From the NCBI RefSeq assembly GCF_920984675.1, contig NZ_CAKLBV010000001.1, positions 1 through 64,000 of the forward strand: a DNA stretch of 64,000 nucleotides, read 5' to 3'. The DNA comes from Methylobacterium sp. Leaf118 (lineage in GTDB: Bacteria > Pseudomonadota > Alphaproteobacteria > Rhizobiales > Beijerinckiaceae). The notes beneath the pieces were generated by a model. The model searched no databases and was not told where the DNA came from. It saw only the letters and a program-made list of their open reading frames with translations. The position numbers and the translations under genes were made by a program. This document shows, piece after piece, positions 42,330-51,474 of this stretch (its first letter is position 1; each line of letters opens with the position of its first letter).

Positions 42330-43283
42330 ATGCCGTCCATTGGTGTCGTCCTCTTCCCCGGGTTCCAGGTGATGAACCTCGCGCCCCTGACAGCCTTTGA
42401 GTTGGCCAACCTGGAGCTCGGCCAGGACTTCTACGACGTGACCTTCCTGTCAGAAGGGGGCGGGCCGATCCGGACCTCCATCGGAATGGTCATAGAGACG
42501 GAGCCGTTCTCCGGCCGTCGCTTCGACACGGTCGTCGTGGTGGGCTCGGTCAGGGTCGATGCCTCGTCGCCGGGCCTCGTCGAACGGCTGCGCGAGACGG
42601 CGGCCAAGGCGCGCCGCGTCGCCGCCACCTGCACGGGGGCGTTCCTCCTGGCCGAGGCGGGCCTGCTCGACGGAAGAAAGGCGGCGACCCATTGGGCCCA
42701 TGCCCGCGACCTCCAACGGCGCCATCCCTCAATCAAGGTCGATGACGACCGCATCTTCGTCTCGGACGGCAACGTCTGGACCTCGGCCGGCATGACGGCC
42801 GGGATCGACCTGACGCTGGCCCTGGTCGAGGACGATCTGGGGCCCGAGATGTCGAAGGGCATCGCAAGGATGCTCGTCGTCTACCATCGCAGGACAGGCG
42901 GCCAGTCGCAGTTCTCCGCGCTCTTAGAGCTGCAACCGCGCTCCGACCGGGTCCAAAAGGTCTTGGCCCATGCGAGGGCCAACCTGAGAAACGAACTTTC
43001 GGTGGAGGAACTGGCAGAGGCCGCCCATCTGAGCCCGCGCCAGTTCAGCCGCATCTTCCGGGAGGAGACCGGCCAGTCACCGGCGAAGGCGGTTGAGAAC
43101 CTCCGCCTGGAGGCCGCCCGGACGATGCTGGAGGACGGCCGGCATTCGCTCGACACGGTGGCGCAGGAGACGGGTTTCGCCGAACGGGAACGGATGCGGC
43201 GGGCCTTCCTGCGGGCGTTCGGTCAGCCACCCCAGGTCATCCGACGCAACGTCCGTCATCACGAGCCCGGCCCGACTGCTTGA
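42330..43283 (+). CDS. GlxA-type AraC-family regulator
   Basis: A 317-residue regulator with a DJ-1/PfpI-like N-terminal domain (MPSIGVVLFPGFQVMNLAPL; CTGAFLLAEAGLLDGRKAAT with the elbow Cys near residue 103) and a C-terminal AraC DNA-binding domain (LRNELSVEELAEAAHLSPRQ and DTVAQETGFAERERMRRAFL). The amidase-like domain is thought to bind a ligand rather than catalyse. I prefer ATG 42330, where family members start; an ATG at 42285 would add 15 residues. It probably controls the divergent hydrolase-DUF302 operon. Confidence 0.9.
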   Translation: MPSIGVVLFPGFQVMNLAPLTAFELANLELGQDFYDVTFLSEGGGPIRTSIGMVIETEPFSGRRFDTVVVVGSVRVDASSPGLVERLRETAAKARRVAATCTGAFLLAEAGLLDGRKAATHWAHARDLQRRHPSIKVDDDRIFVSDGNVWTSAGMTAGIDLTLALVEDDLGPEMSKGIARMLVVYHRRTGGQSQFSALLELQPRSDRVQKVLAHARANLRNELSVEELAEAAHLSPRQFSRIFREETGQSPAKAVENLRLEAARTMLEDGRHSLDTVAQETGFAERERMRRAFLRAFGQPPQVIRRNVRHHEPGPTA

Positions 43284-43795
43284 GCCGTCGATGGGATAGA
43301 GTGCGCTGGAGGTGCGGGCCTCTCACTCCAGCGGCTTGCGAGCCGGTGTCGCTAGCCGCCTCGCGCCTTTCTGCCTGAGTTTGCGCCGACTGCTACTCCT
43401 CGGACAACCCACCGTTCTTGCAGGCAAACGTCCGCTCACGGGCTCGGCGGCAAAGCCCGCTTTCCACCCTAAGCGGTCCCTCAGCAGTTGTGACTGAGAA
43501 ACGCGTAACCCGGTCGTACGCCTCTCCCGCCTGCGCCTTCCACGCACCGGCCCAGGACCACCCACGACGCCCCTTCCGCATCTGCCTCCTGCTTCGGACC
43601 ACGCTAAGTGCCTGAAACTTGAGCGGTTGCGTTGCCCAAATGCTGGCCGGATGGCAGCTATCCACGCCGCCGCGAGCTGTCGCTCAGCCCAACGCACACT
43701 GCCGCCCCTTTGCTGTGCGGTTCACCACACCCATCCGGGAAACCCGTTCACGAGGCCGCCCCCTTCGTCGCGGCCGCAACGGAGCCCACTCGGCC
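43284..43795. other. Gene-poor region with repeated motifs
   Basis: No gene is supported between the GlxA-type regulator and the ArdC gene. The block carries repeat A copy 2 and AACGTCCGCT...CCCGCTTTCC-like segments that recur in other gene-poor blocks of the window. The end from 43700 should hold the ardC promoter. Confidence 0.45.
43605..43632 (+). repeat. Dispersed non-coding repeat A, copy 2
   Basis: TAAGTGCCTGAAACTTGAGC and GGTTGCGT match 37021-37048 at 25 of 28 positions. It lies 164 bases before the ardC start. Confidence 0.55.
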
Positions 43796-44788
43796 ATGCC
43801 CGCCGACCTGCACGCGCGCGTCACCGCCACCATCCTGCAGCAACTCGACACCGCGGACCCCAACGCCTGGACCCCACCCTGGCATGGCGCCGACCCGCTG
43901 CCTCGCAATGCGCTCACGGGCAAACGTTATCGCGGCCTCAACATCCTGGCGCCGTGGTGCGCGGCGCAAGGACACGGCTACGCTGACGCCCGCTGGGCGA
44001 CCTACCGCCAGTGGGCGGCACTCGGCGCGCAGGTTCGTCGTGGCGAGCGCGGTACCCTAATCCTGTTCTACAAGGACCTGCCAACCACCAACCGAGCCGA
44101 CACAACGCACGAAACCGGCGCCGACAACGACGCGACCACAGCCCGCTTCGTCGCCCGTGCCTCGACCGTGTTCAACATCGCCCAGGTCGACGCCGCGCCC
44201 CAGGCGAGCGCGCCGACGGGACCACCGCCCGCCCCGCAACCCACCTTCGTCACGGTCACGGGCTCCACCATCAACAACGGCGGCACCCGCACCTGCTACA
44301 TCCCGACCACCGACACGATCCGGATGCCGCCGCGCAGCGCCTTCCGCTCGGCCGAGGGCTACGCCGGCACGTTGGCGCACGAACTCGTACACTGGACGGG
44401 CGCCCCCCCCCACCGCCTCGCCCGTGACCTGACCGGCCGCTTTGGACGCCGTGCTTACGCCGCCGAGGAACTGATCGCCGAACTCGGCGCCGCGTTCGTG
44501 CTGGCCGACCTCGGGCTCGCACGCACCTCACACCCGGACCACGCCGCCTACCTTGCGTCCTGGCTGCCACGGCTAACGACCGACCCGCGGGCACTGGCGA
44601 CAGCCGCCGCGGCCGGCTCACGGGCCGCCGACTACCTTGCCGCCCTGCAGCCGCCGGACAACGCGACCCGCGCCGCAAGGCAACACAACGGACAACACAA
44701 CCCCGCCACCCCGAACTTCATCGCTGACCAACAACCCACAACCGCGACGCCGATCGCTGTACAATCCACCGCCGCGAGTGTGGCATGA
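43796..44788 (+). CDS. ArdC-type antirestriction protein with zincin domain
   Basis: A 330-residue protein with an N-terminal ssDNA-binding ArdC domain (about 1-130: WTPPWHGADPLPRNALTGKR and RGLNILAPW, WATYRQWAALGAQVRRGERG) and a C-terminal metallopeptidase-like domain with HELVH at 195-199 and a downstream Glu in AAEELIAELGAAF. ArdC proteins protect incoming plasmid or ICE DNA from restriction. The Pro/Thr-rich linker at 135-150 and tail after 300 look disordered. The ATG 43796 is chosen because the ArdC domain begins directly after it. It overlaps the next gene as ATGA. Its presence suggests remains of a conjugative element. Confidence 0.9.
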   Translation: MPADLHARVTATILQQLDTADPNAWTPPWHGADPLPRNALTGKRYRGLNILAPWCAAQGHGYADARWATYRQWAALGAQVRRGERGTLILFYKDLPTTNRADTTHETGADNDATTARFVARASTVFNIAQVDAAPQASAPTGPPPAPQPTFVTVTGSTINNGGTRTCYIPTTDTIRMPPRSAFRSAEGYAGTLAHELVHWTGAPPHRLARDLTGRFGRRAYAAEELIAELGAAFVLADLGLARTSHPDHAAYLASWLPRLTTDPRALATAAAAGSRAADYLAALQPPDNATRAARQHNGQHNPATPNFIADQQPTTATPIAVQSTAASVA

Positions 44789-45360
44789 CCGCGGTGCCGC
44801 CCCTCTCCCGCCGCGTGCTCACCGCCCTGCACCCGACCGCGTCGACGACAGGACCGGACAGCGCGGAGCCAACACCGGTCGCCCGCGCCTTCGTGCGCAT
44901 GGAGGCTGCCCTGGAGGCGCACTTTACCGCCTGGGCCGCCCTCGACCGGATCGAGGCGGCGGTGGTGACCGCCCACGGCTATCCGCGTGTCCCCCTGCCG
45001 AACCGGAGCGGGATGCCGGATCACGCTGCCGACGCAGGCGCGATCATGCGACGCCTCGGTCCCGGTCCGGCCGCGCGCCGCCTCACCGCGGAGCTGCGCC
45101 GTCGGCAGGCCACCTTCGTGCAGGCCGCGGCAGCGGCCGGCATGGGCATGGCCCGGGCGCAGGAGGCGCGGACCGCGCGGGAACTCAGCGACGCGGCCAG
45201 CCACCTTCTGTTGGCACCGACGGAGGCCCACGCCGACCTTGCGCTGAAGCTCACCGTGCTGATCGCGGCCGGCGAGGCGACGGCGGACGACGCGCTGACC
45301 TTCCCCTGGCGCCACCTGCGCGCCCTGCATGCCGACCTTGTTGGCGCACCGATATTATGA
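44785..45360 (+). CDS. Hypothetical protein coupled to ardC
   Basis: A 191-residue protein of unknown function that starts inside the ardC stop (ATGA), so translation is coupled. It is alpha-helical by composition, Ala-rich (about a quarter of residues), with no Cys, no signal and no membrane segment; RRLTAELRRRQATFVQAAAA and RTARELSDAASHLLLAPTEA look like amphipathic helices. Context points to an accessory protein of the same mobile element. No family is recognised. Confidence 0.7.
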   Translation: MTAVPPLSRRVLTALHPTASTTGPDSAEPTPVARAFVRMEAALEAHFTAWAALDRIEAAVVTAHGYPRVPLPNRSGMPDHAADAGAIMRRLGPGPAARRLTAELRRRQATFVQAAAAAGMGMARAQEARTARELSDAASHLLLAPTEAHADLALKLTVLIAAGEATADDALTFPWRHLRALHADLVGAPIL

Positions 45361-45507
45361 GTGTTGGGTCGTGCGGTTCGGGGGGGGGCGCCCAGGGGGC
45401 AGGCGGTCTCTCAAAACAGGACAACGAGGCCATTCAGCTCATCTTGCGCTGCGTCATCCGGTGTGCATTCAGCGGCCTCCGACGGGAATCGGGTTCATGA
45501 GGCAGCG

Positions 45508-45699
45508 CTACCACACCCATGGGTCCTGTTCTCGCTTTCCGGGCTTCGAGCGACTCAGCTGGACGCCGAACACTTTCTCGACTTCCATCAGGTGCTCGCA
45601 CTCCAAGCAGAAGAGCGCGAAATCCTCACGATCACCCGGACTCTCGTTAATGGAAGCATCGTGGTCCGTCTTGCATCTGCTGCAGGTGTAATCTGCCAT
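45508..45699 (-). CDS. Small zinc-ribbon-like protein
   Basis: A 63-residue open frame with two CxxC pairs, YTCSRCKTDH at the start and LFCLECEHLM in the middle, spaced about 22 residues apart, as in a small zinc ribbon. It begins MADYTCSRC and ends PGKREQDPWVW. The pattern is unlikely by chance in such a short frame. Its role is unknown; a regulatory or nucleic-acid-binding protein is possible. Confidence 0.6.
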   Translation of the reverse strand: MADYTCSRCKTDHDASINESPGDREDFALFCLECEHLMEVEKVFGVQLSRSKPGKREQDPWVW

Positions 45700-45792
45700 T
45701 GAGGGTCACCTGTCTGACACCCCGACCATCACGGTTGTTCAAAGGTTCGGCAAGACCACCCTTGAGCCGCCGACATACAGGCCGAGCCCTGA

Positions 45793-46520
45793 TCAGTCCC
45801 CGCTTCGAGGAGCAAGGAAAGCTGAGACGAGATCCGAGACATGGTCGGCGGCGGCCCGCGCCGGATCACGTGCGATGTGGGCGTATCGCTGCGTCGTGTT
45901 CGGATCCCTGTGTCCGAGGATCGCGCCGAGCAGGGGCAGACTGCTTCCGGAGGAAGCTCCGACGCTGGCAAAGGAGTGACGGAGATCGTGAAGTCTCACA
46001 TCCGGGAGGCCGGCGCGCGTTCGTATGCGCTCCCAGACCTTCGACAACTCGACGAAGTGATAGCCTGCGACACCACCAACGAAAACGTGCGGATTTTGAT
46101 CAAGTCGCGGCTGTGCATCGATCAGGGCCAGTGCCGCCGCTCCGACGGGTATCGCCTTCGCACCCGTCTTGCTCGCCGGAAGGCGAAGGTACCCGTGCTC
46201 CCGATCAACATGGGTCCACTTGAGCTGGAGCAGCTCGGACTTCCTGGCCCCGTGAGGAGCAGCCGGCGGATGGTGCCCGTGGCGTACGGGTTCTCCGCAT
46301 GAGATGAGGCCACAGGTGGTCTCCCATGCCTGCCCCCGGCTTCCCATGCTGCCAGCGCAGATGCGTGCTGGCGCCATGCCTCGTCCGATGCGGCGAGGAC
46401 CAGCCCGAGTGCCTGCAGTTCCCCTCCCGAGAGGAAACGCTCGTTGCGCCCGTCCTTGAAGCGCTGCACCCCCCGGACCGGATTGTCGGCGCGCATCCGT
46501 TTCCGGACGGCGTATGCGAA
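45793..46520 (-). pseudogene. Tyrosine recombinase remnant, frameshifted and cut by an IS
   Basis: The catalytic domain of a phage-type integrase is recognisable in two frames. One frame gives FAYAVRKRMRADNPVRGVQR and FKDGRNERFLSGGELQALGL up to NPYATGTIRRLLLTG; the other resumes at GARKSELLQLKWTHVDREHG and includes LHDLRHSFASVG and GHRDPNTTQRYAHIA, with catalytic Arg, His, Arg, His and Tyr. The switch lies near 46250. The N-terminal half is missing because the frame meets the end of the IS21 element near 46521. It is therefore inactive. Confidence 0.85.
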
Positions 46521-47750
46521 TGTGTAGGGCGGTGACAAAACCATCCACTGGAGCGTCAGCGCAGAGCTGATGCGGGCGGTATAAAAGCCGGCCAATGGAG
46601 AGGCTTCTCTTTCGAGAGGGGCCGAGGATGTTCGTCGTGGAAGTCTACGCGGCCGTTCGGCAGTTCGTGTTCATTGGGGGCAACTCTCGGCGTGAAGCGG
46701 CTCGGGTGTTCGGGTTGAGCCGAGAGACGATCGCCAAGATGTGCCGGTTCTCGCTACCGCCGGGCTACACACGCTCGAAGCCGGTCGAGAAGCCGAAGCT
46801 CGGGCCGCTGCTGTCGGTGATCGGGGGGATCCTGGAGGCGGACCGGTCTGCCCCTGTCAAGCAGCGGCATACGGCCAAGCGGATCTTCGAGCGCCTGCGC
46901 GACGAGCACGGCTATGCTGGCGGCTACACGGTGGTGAAGGACCACGTGCGGATCTGCCGGGCGCAGGGGCAGGAGACCTTCGTGCCGCTGGCCCACCCGC
47001 CGGGTCACGCCCAGGTCGACTTCGGCGAGGCGGTGGCGACGATCGGCGGCGTGCGCCGGAAGATCCACTTCTTCTGCATGGCCCTGCCGCACTCCGACGC
47101 CTGCTTCGTGACGGCGTATCCACGGGAGACCACCGAGGCCTTCCTCGACGGGCACGTCGCCGCCTTCGCCTTCTTCGCGGGCGTGCCGCTGTCGATCCTG
47201 TACGACAACACCAAGATCGCGGTCGCCAAGATCTGCGGCGACGGGCAACGCCAGCGCACGCGTGCCTTCACCGAACTGGTGAGCCATTACCTGTTCCGGG
47301 ATCGGTTCGGGCGTCCGGGCAGGGGCAACGACAAGGGCAAGGTCGAGGGGCTGGTCAAATACGCCCGGTCCAACTTCATGACCCCGGCCCCGGAGGCGGC
47401 CTCGTTCGAGGCGCTGAACGCCGATCTGGAGCGACGCTGCCGAGCGCAGCAAGAAGACCGCGCCGGACGGCATGCCGAGACCATCGGGACGCGGCTGCTC
47501 GCCGATCGCGCCGTCCTGCGTACCCTGCTGGCCGTGTCGCTGGAGCCGTGCGAGAAGCGGGCCGGACGCGTCTCCTCGACCGCGCTGGTGCGCTACCACG
47601 GCAACGACGACTCGGTGCCGACCGCCTACGGCTTCCGGGACGGGCTGGTGAAGGGCTTCGTCGAGGCGGTCGTGATCCTGTGCGGCGGGGTCGAGATCGC
47701 CCGGCATGAGCGCAGCTACGGCACCAGCGTATTCGTGTCCTCGTTCAGCC
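46521..47750 (+). mobile_element. IS21-family element, truncated
   Basis: The left end is placed near 46521, where the integrase reading stops and TGTGTAGGGCGGTGACAAAA begins. Only istA is present and its end is missing; no istB follows. The right boundary near 47750 is where IstA similarity ends. Both limits are estimates. Confidence 0.65.
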
Positions 47751-47815
47751 TGCCCGCCGCCCGTGGCCTGGTTTTACTCCGCCACAGCGGCCTGGAATTC
47801 AGGGCAATCGGGTGA
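46595..47815 (+). pseudogene. istA: IS21-family transposase IstA, C-terminally truncated
   Basis: A 406-codon frame covering most of an IstA DDE transposase: the helix-turn-helix SRREAARVFGLSRETIAKMC, GHAQVDFGEAVATIGGVRRK with the first Asp, LSILYDNTKIAVAK with the second and RPGRGNDKGKVEGLVKYARS with the Glu. Family similarity runs to EIARHERSYG near residue 377; the final 28 residues are unrelated, and the normal 100 or so C-terminal residues and the istB gene are absent. It has lost its end to a later rearrangement and is presumably inactive. Confidence 0.85.
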
Positions 47816-48227
47816 GTTTGCGCGTGACATCGGGCTGATGTGCTGACTCGGTCGTGCCACCCATCGCCTGAACGAGATCATCCACGGACCGGGTCGAGAT
47901 GCCCTGGATGTCGGCCTCCTGGATCACGGCCGTGAGCGCCTTCTCGGCCATCCGGCGCGGCTCCAGGAAGCCAGGGAAGTACGAGCCCTTCCTCAGCTTC
48001 GAGATGCGCAACTCGGCCGTGCCGGCCCGCGTCTGCCAGTCCCGGTCGCGGGAGCCATTGCGCTGGACCAGCCGCTCGGAGCTCTTCTGGCCGTGGGCCG
48101 CCCCGGTCAGGCCGCCCACCTCCCGTTCCATCAAGCGTTCGGCCGCAAAGCCGATCATCTCACGCAGCAAATCCGCGTCGGCGCTCTTCTCCATCAGCCC
48201 ATGTAGGGTCATCATCTCGTCGGTCAT
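47799..48227 (-). pseudogene. IS256-family transposase, N-terminal fragment
   Basis: About 120 residues of a Mutator/IS256 transposase: [58 protein letters not shown] and [18 protein letters not shown]. Similarity then stops and 20 unrelated residues follow to the stop, so the catalytic domain (about 270 residues) is gone. It abuts the truncated IS21 istA tail-to-tail. Confidence 0.85.
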
Positions 48228-48300
48228 CGGGGGTCTCTCGGGTTCGGGGTTGGCTGTCGCAACCCGACCCTACCCGGCAATCGCCGATGACCACCCCGCA

Positions 48301-48326
48301 GCTACACCACCGACTGGGACACGACC
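48301..48326 (-). repeat. IS256-type terminal repeat, inner copy
   Basis: GCTACACCACCGACTGGGAC followed by ACGACC is the terminal repeat expected upstream of the IS256 transposase fragment. It is repeated with two changes 130 bases further right. Confidence 0.65.
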
Positions 48327-48430
48327 GCAGCAGGCCACATGTCCCGCCTCCACGATCCGTGGCAAACACGCTAAACTCCCACCGCCCCAGTAGGAATCCC
48401 AGCCGAGTCAATCACCCGGAAACGGTATCA

Positions 48431-48456
48431 GCTACACCACCGCATGGGACACGACC
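48431..48456 (-). repeat. IS256-type terminal repeat, outer copy
   Basis: GCTACACCACCGCATGGGAC followed by ACGACC has the same orientation as the copy at 48301-48326. Two terminal repeats in tandem without a second transposase suggest a deletion between two nested or adjacent IS256 copies. Confidence 0.6.
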
Positions 48457-48715
48457 CTCATTCTGAACGCGGACCCCCACGCGGGGCCGATCAGACCCCA
48501 GGTCGCCAGAGCCGAACGGCCTAGCCTTTGGGAGACCCGGAACGGTTCCGGTGGGCCGGGCGCTCAAGGCATGCGATACACGCTTCCGGTCGTGGAATTT
48601 CGAATTCAAAATAAGGGCCTCTCACAAGGCGCCCCCGATGCCGTCGCGGCCGGAGGGCGAACTCTCGGGAATCGGGAGCTTTGTGAGGCGCTCGACGACG
48701 ACAGGGAGGGAACGA

Positions 48716-49765
48716 ATGCCTCGCAACATCCTGATTCTGGGAGCCTCCTACGGCTCATTGCTTGCCACCAAGCTGCTGATGGCGGGTCACAACGCGACAC
48801 TCGTCTGCCGCCGCAAAACGGCGGACCTGATCAACCGAGAAGGCACGGAAGTTCGCATCAAGTTGCGGGATGAGCCCGATCACCGGGCCATCCACTCGCG
48901 CGATCTGCCCGGAACCGTCGATGCGAAGGCGCCCGAGAATGTCGATGTGTCCCGATACGACTTGGTCGTCCTGGCCATGCAGGAGCCCCAATATACCAAC
49001 CATACGATCCGCGTGCTGATGATCAAGATCGCGGCGGCAAAGCTGCCGTGCCTGTCGCTCATGAACATGCCGCCCCTGCCGTATCTCAAGCGCATCCCGG
49101 CTTTGGCGGAAATGGATTTGGAAGCGGCCTACACCAATGCGAGCGTTTGGGATCGATTCGAGCCGGGACTGGTGTCGCTCTGCTCGCCGGATCCGCAGGC
49201 CTTTCGCCCGCCGGATGAGGGCGCGAACGTGCTCCATGTCGGGCTGCCGACGAATTTCAAAGCGGCGCCGTTCGCCGACGAGGCCCACAATCGCCTTCTT
49301 CGCGAGCTCGAGGCCGACATCGACGCGGTGCGCCTCGATGATCAGGATGTCCCGGTCAAGCTGAAAGTGTTCGACTCGCTGTTCGTGCCGCTGGCGAAAT
49401 GGTCGATGCTGCTGACGGGGAATTATCGCTGCATCACGCCGGACGAGATGCGATCGATTCGTGACGCCGTGCATGGCGATCTGGCGCAGTCACGCGTCAT
49501 CTACGATCATGTCGATGCCATTGCCCGGCGCCTGGGGGCCGATCCGAAAGATCAGGTGCCGTTCGAGAAATATGCCAAAGCCGCCGAGAGCCTCCTGAAG
49601 CCCTCATCGGCCGCCCGGGCTGTCGCGAACGGTGCCCCCTTCATCGAGCGGGTCGACTTGCTGGTCAAACTGATCGCCCACCAGCTCGGAATGCCGAACG
49701 CGGAAATCGACGAGACGGTCGAGATCGTGGATCGCAAGCTCGACGAGCGGATCGTCGTGAGCTGA
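48716..49765 (+). CDS. Ketopantoate reductase-like NAD(P)-binding protein
   Basis: A 349-residue protein with a Rossmann N-terminus, MPRNILILGASYGSLLATKL, where GASYGS replaces the GxGxxG motif, followed by HNATLVCRRKTADLI (NADP-type basic residues after strand 2). DLVVLAMQEPQYTNH and a helical C-terminal half fit the 2-dehydropantoate 2-reductase superfamily, though the active-site Lys and Asn/Asp motifs are not obvious, so the substrate may differ. AGGGAGGG precedes the ATG 48716, and the upstream frame is not used. It is a stand-alone gene. Confidence 0.82.
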   Translation: MPRNILILGASYGSLLATKLLMAGHNATLVCRRKTADLINREGTEVRIKLRDEPDHRAIHSRDLPGTVDAKAPENVDVSRYDLVVLAMQEPQYTNHTIRVLMIKIAAAKLPCLSLMNMPPLPYLKRIPALAEMDLEAAYTNASVWDRFEPGLVSLCSPDPQAFRPPDEGANVLHVGLPTNFKAAPFADEAHNRLLRELEADIDAVRLDDQDVPVKLKVFDSLFVPLAKWSMLLTGNYRCITPDEMRSIRDAVHGDLAQSRVIYDHVDAIARRLGADPKDQVPFEKYAKAAESLLKPSSAARAVANGAPFIERVDLLVKLIAHQLGMPNAEIDETVEIVDRKLDERIVVS

Positions 49766-49923
49766 CGGACGACGATCGGACGGTTCCGTTCCGGTCTTGC
49801 CTTCGACGGGTCGATCGAACGTCGATCGATCCGGTCGGGTGACGTCTCTCACCGTCAAGGGGGGGCGGCGCCCGAGGGCTGCCTGGGAGGAACGGAGCGG
49901 GACTGCCCGGCGTGACGCGTGAG

Positions 49924-49952
49924 AGCAGGGGCGTCTTGATTGGGCCCCTGCT
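49924..49952 (+). terminator. Strong hairpin after the reductase-like gene
   Basis: AGCAGGGGC and GCCCCTGCT form a perfect 9-bp stem around an 11-base loop, followed by GTTTG. It lies 160 bases after the upstream stop. The T-run is short, so intrinsic termination is likely but not certain. Confidence 0.5.
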
Positions 49953-50208
49953 GTTTGTCGGCGCGTTCGAGTGAACGCACCTCGCTGCCGCTGCGAGCGG
50001 CTGACCTGGCGCGGCCCCTCGCGGCCTCCATCAGCCAGGGTTTGTCAGCCGCGTGGCGAGCGCATGCCGATGACGGTCGTGAGGCGAGCGCCGAGCGGCC
50101 GGACCAGCCAAGACGCGCAGACCCCGGCCGGCCGATGATCCGCGTTTCGGCCCCGCCGAGTGTCTGGATCGCACCGGCGGCGACTGGTCAGGGTTCGGCC
50201 CGCAGCCT

Positions 50209-50655
50209 ATGCCTTCGTCCATGACCGCACCGGGCCCCATCGTGGTCTTCGACACCGACTGCCTGCTGTGCAGTGGCATGGTCGCCTTCGTCCTTGCCCA
50301 TGAGCGCGCGCCCGTCCTGCGCTTCGCGGGGGCCTGGTCGGCGGAGGGGCTCGCGCTTGCGGCCCGCCACGGCTTTTCCCGCGAGGATCTCGACGCGACC
50401 TTCCTCGTGGTGGAGGGCGCGACGGTGCTCACGCGCTCGCAGGGCGCGCTGGCGATCGCGCGGCACCTGCATGCGCCCTGGAACTGGCTCGGGCGCCTGC
50501 TCGTCCTCGTGCCCCGACCCTTGCGCGACGCCGCCTACGATGCCGTCGCCCGGCGACGCATCCGCTGGTTCGGCCGGCGCGAAGACTGCACCCTCGCCCC
50601 ATCGGGAGAACGCCACCGCTTCATCGGCGTGCGTTCGCGCCCGGCCGACCCGTGA
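50209..50655 (+). CDS. DCC/DUF393-type thiol-disulfide oxidoreductase-like protein
   Basis: A 148-residue protein of the DUF393 (DCC) family. The hallmark is VVFDTDCLLCSGMVAFVL, with D15, D17 and the CxxC pair C18/C21. FLVVEGATVLTRSQGALAIA and the arginine-rich C-terminal helix (DAVARRRIRWFGRREDC) are also typical. These proteins are thought to have a thioredoxin-like fold. Cytoplasmic location is likely since no signal is present. An internal ATG four codons on is an alternative start. Confidence 0.9.
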   Translation: MPSSMTAPGPIVVFDTDCLLCSGMVAFVLAHERAPVLRFAGAWSAEGLALAARHGFSREDLDATFLVVEGATVLTRSQGALAIARHLHAPWNWLGRLLVLVPRPLRDAAYDAVARRRIRWFGRREDCTLAPSGERHRFIGVRSRPADP

Positions 50656-51100
50656 CATCCCTGGGGTCGCGCAGCCCGCGCGGGGCATGAGCGAAGCGGG
50701 CGACCGGGGCGCGACCGGCCGGGGGCCGCACAGCGCCGAGGAGGCGCTGCACTCCCTCGGCCAGCTCTCGCCGCGAGCATCGGCTCGAGAGGGGAAACCG
50801 GGCCATCGGGAAAAGCCGATGAGGCGCACGCTTTCGGAGGATCGGTCTGGGTTTGATGTCCGAGACGATGGGTCAGGGGGCAAAGCGCCGAGGCATCGGC
50901 GAGCGGGTCCGCCGCCGCGGGTCGGATCAGGGTTTCCGGAGGGTTCTCATGGGGTCCCCTCGAGCCGGGTTCCATGCTAGAACAGACGATGAACATGGGG
51001 GCTGGTTCGCGGACCGCCGGAGCGGGACGCGGTCGCGACGGGGCCTGTGGCCTCGACGCCGGGGTGCCGCCCTGTGACAGGATCGAAGAAGGGAGCCGAG
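50656..51100. other. Intergenic region without a clear gene
   Basis: Very GC-rich; all open frames are shadows with arginine-rich composition. The end carries GAAGGGAG, the ribosome site of the next small gene. No promoter could be assigned. Confidence 0.4.
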
Positions 51101-51379
51101 ATGGCCTACAAGCCGAAATCCGCCGCCGAGACGAAGGCGCGCGATCTGGGGCTCGCCCTGGCGCGGCTCGCGGAGAGCGCCGGCACGCCCGCCAGCGTCG
51201 GCGTGGACAGCCTGCGTCAGGCGAGCCCGCGGCTGACGCCCCTCGCGATCGGACAGATGGTGCGCAAGCACCGCGATCTCATCGAGGAGACCTTGTCCGA
51301 GCGCGGATTGACCCTCGTCGATTACGCCGACGAGGGGCCGGGCTGCGGCATGGCCTTCACGGTCGAGACCGCTCAGTGA
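51101..51379 (+). CDS. Small conserved-looking protein of unknown function
   Basis: A 92-residue soluble protein starting MAYKPKSAAETKARDLGLAL after GAAGGGAG. It looks globular, with an alternating helix pattern (LARLAESAGTPASVGVDSLR and GQMVRKHRDLIEETLSERGL) and a C-terminal GPGCGMAFTVE. No family is recognised. Good ribosome site and codon use support it as a gene. Confidence 0.7.
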   Translation: MAYKPKSAAETKARDLGLALARLAESAGTPASVGVDSLRQASPRLTPLAIGQMVRKHRDLIEETLSERGLTLVDYADEGPGCGMAFTVETAQ

Positions 51380-51474
51380 GGGAGGGACGGCGCGTGCGGC
51401 GCTCCGAGGACGGCCTTCGGATCGTCCAGGCCTGCCCTGGCGCCTGAATCCGCGCCGGCACGGAGACGGCATCC

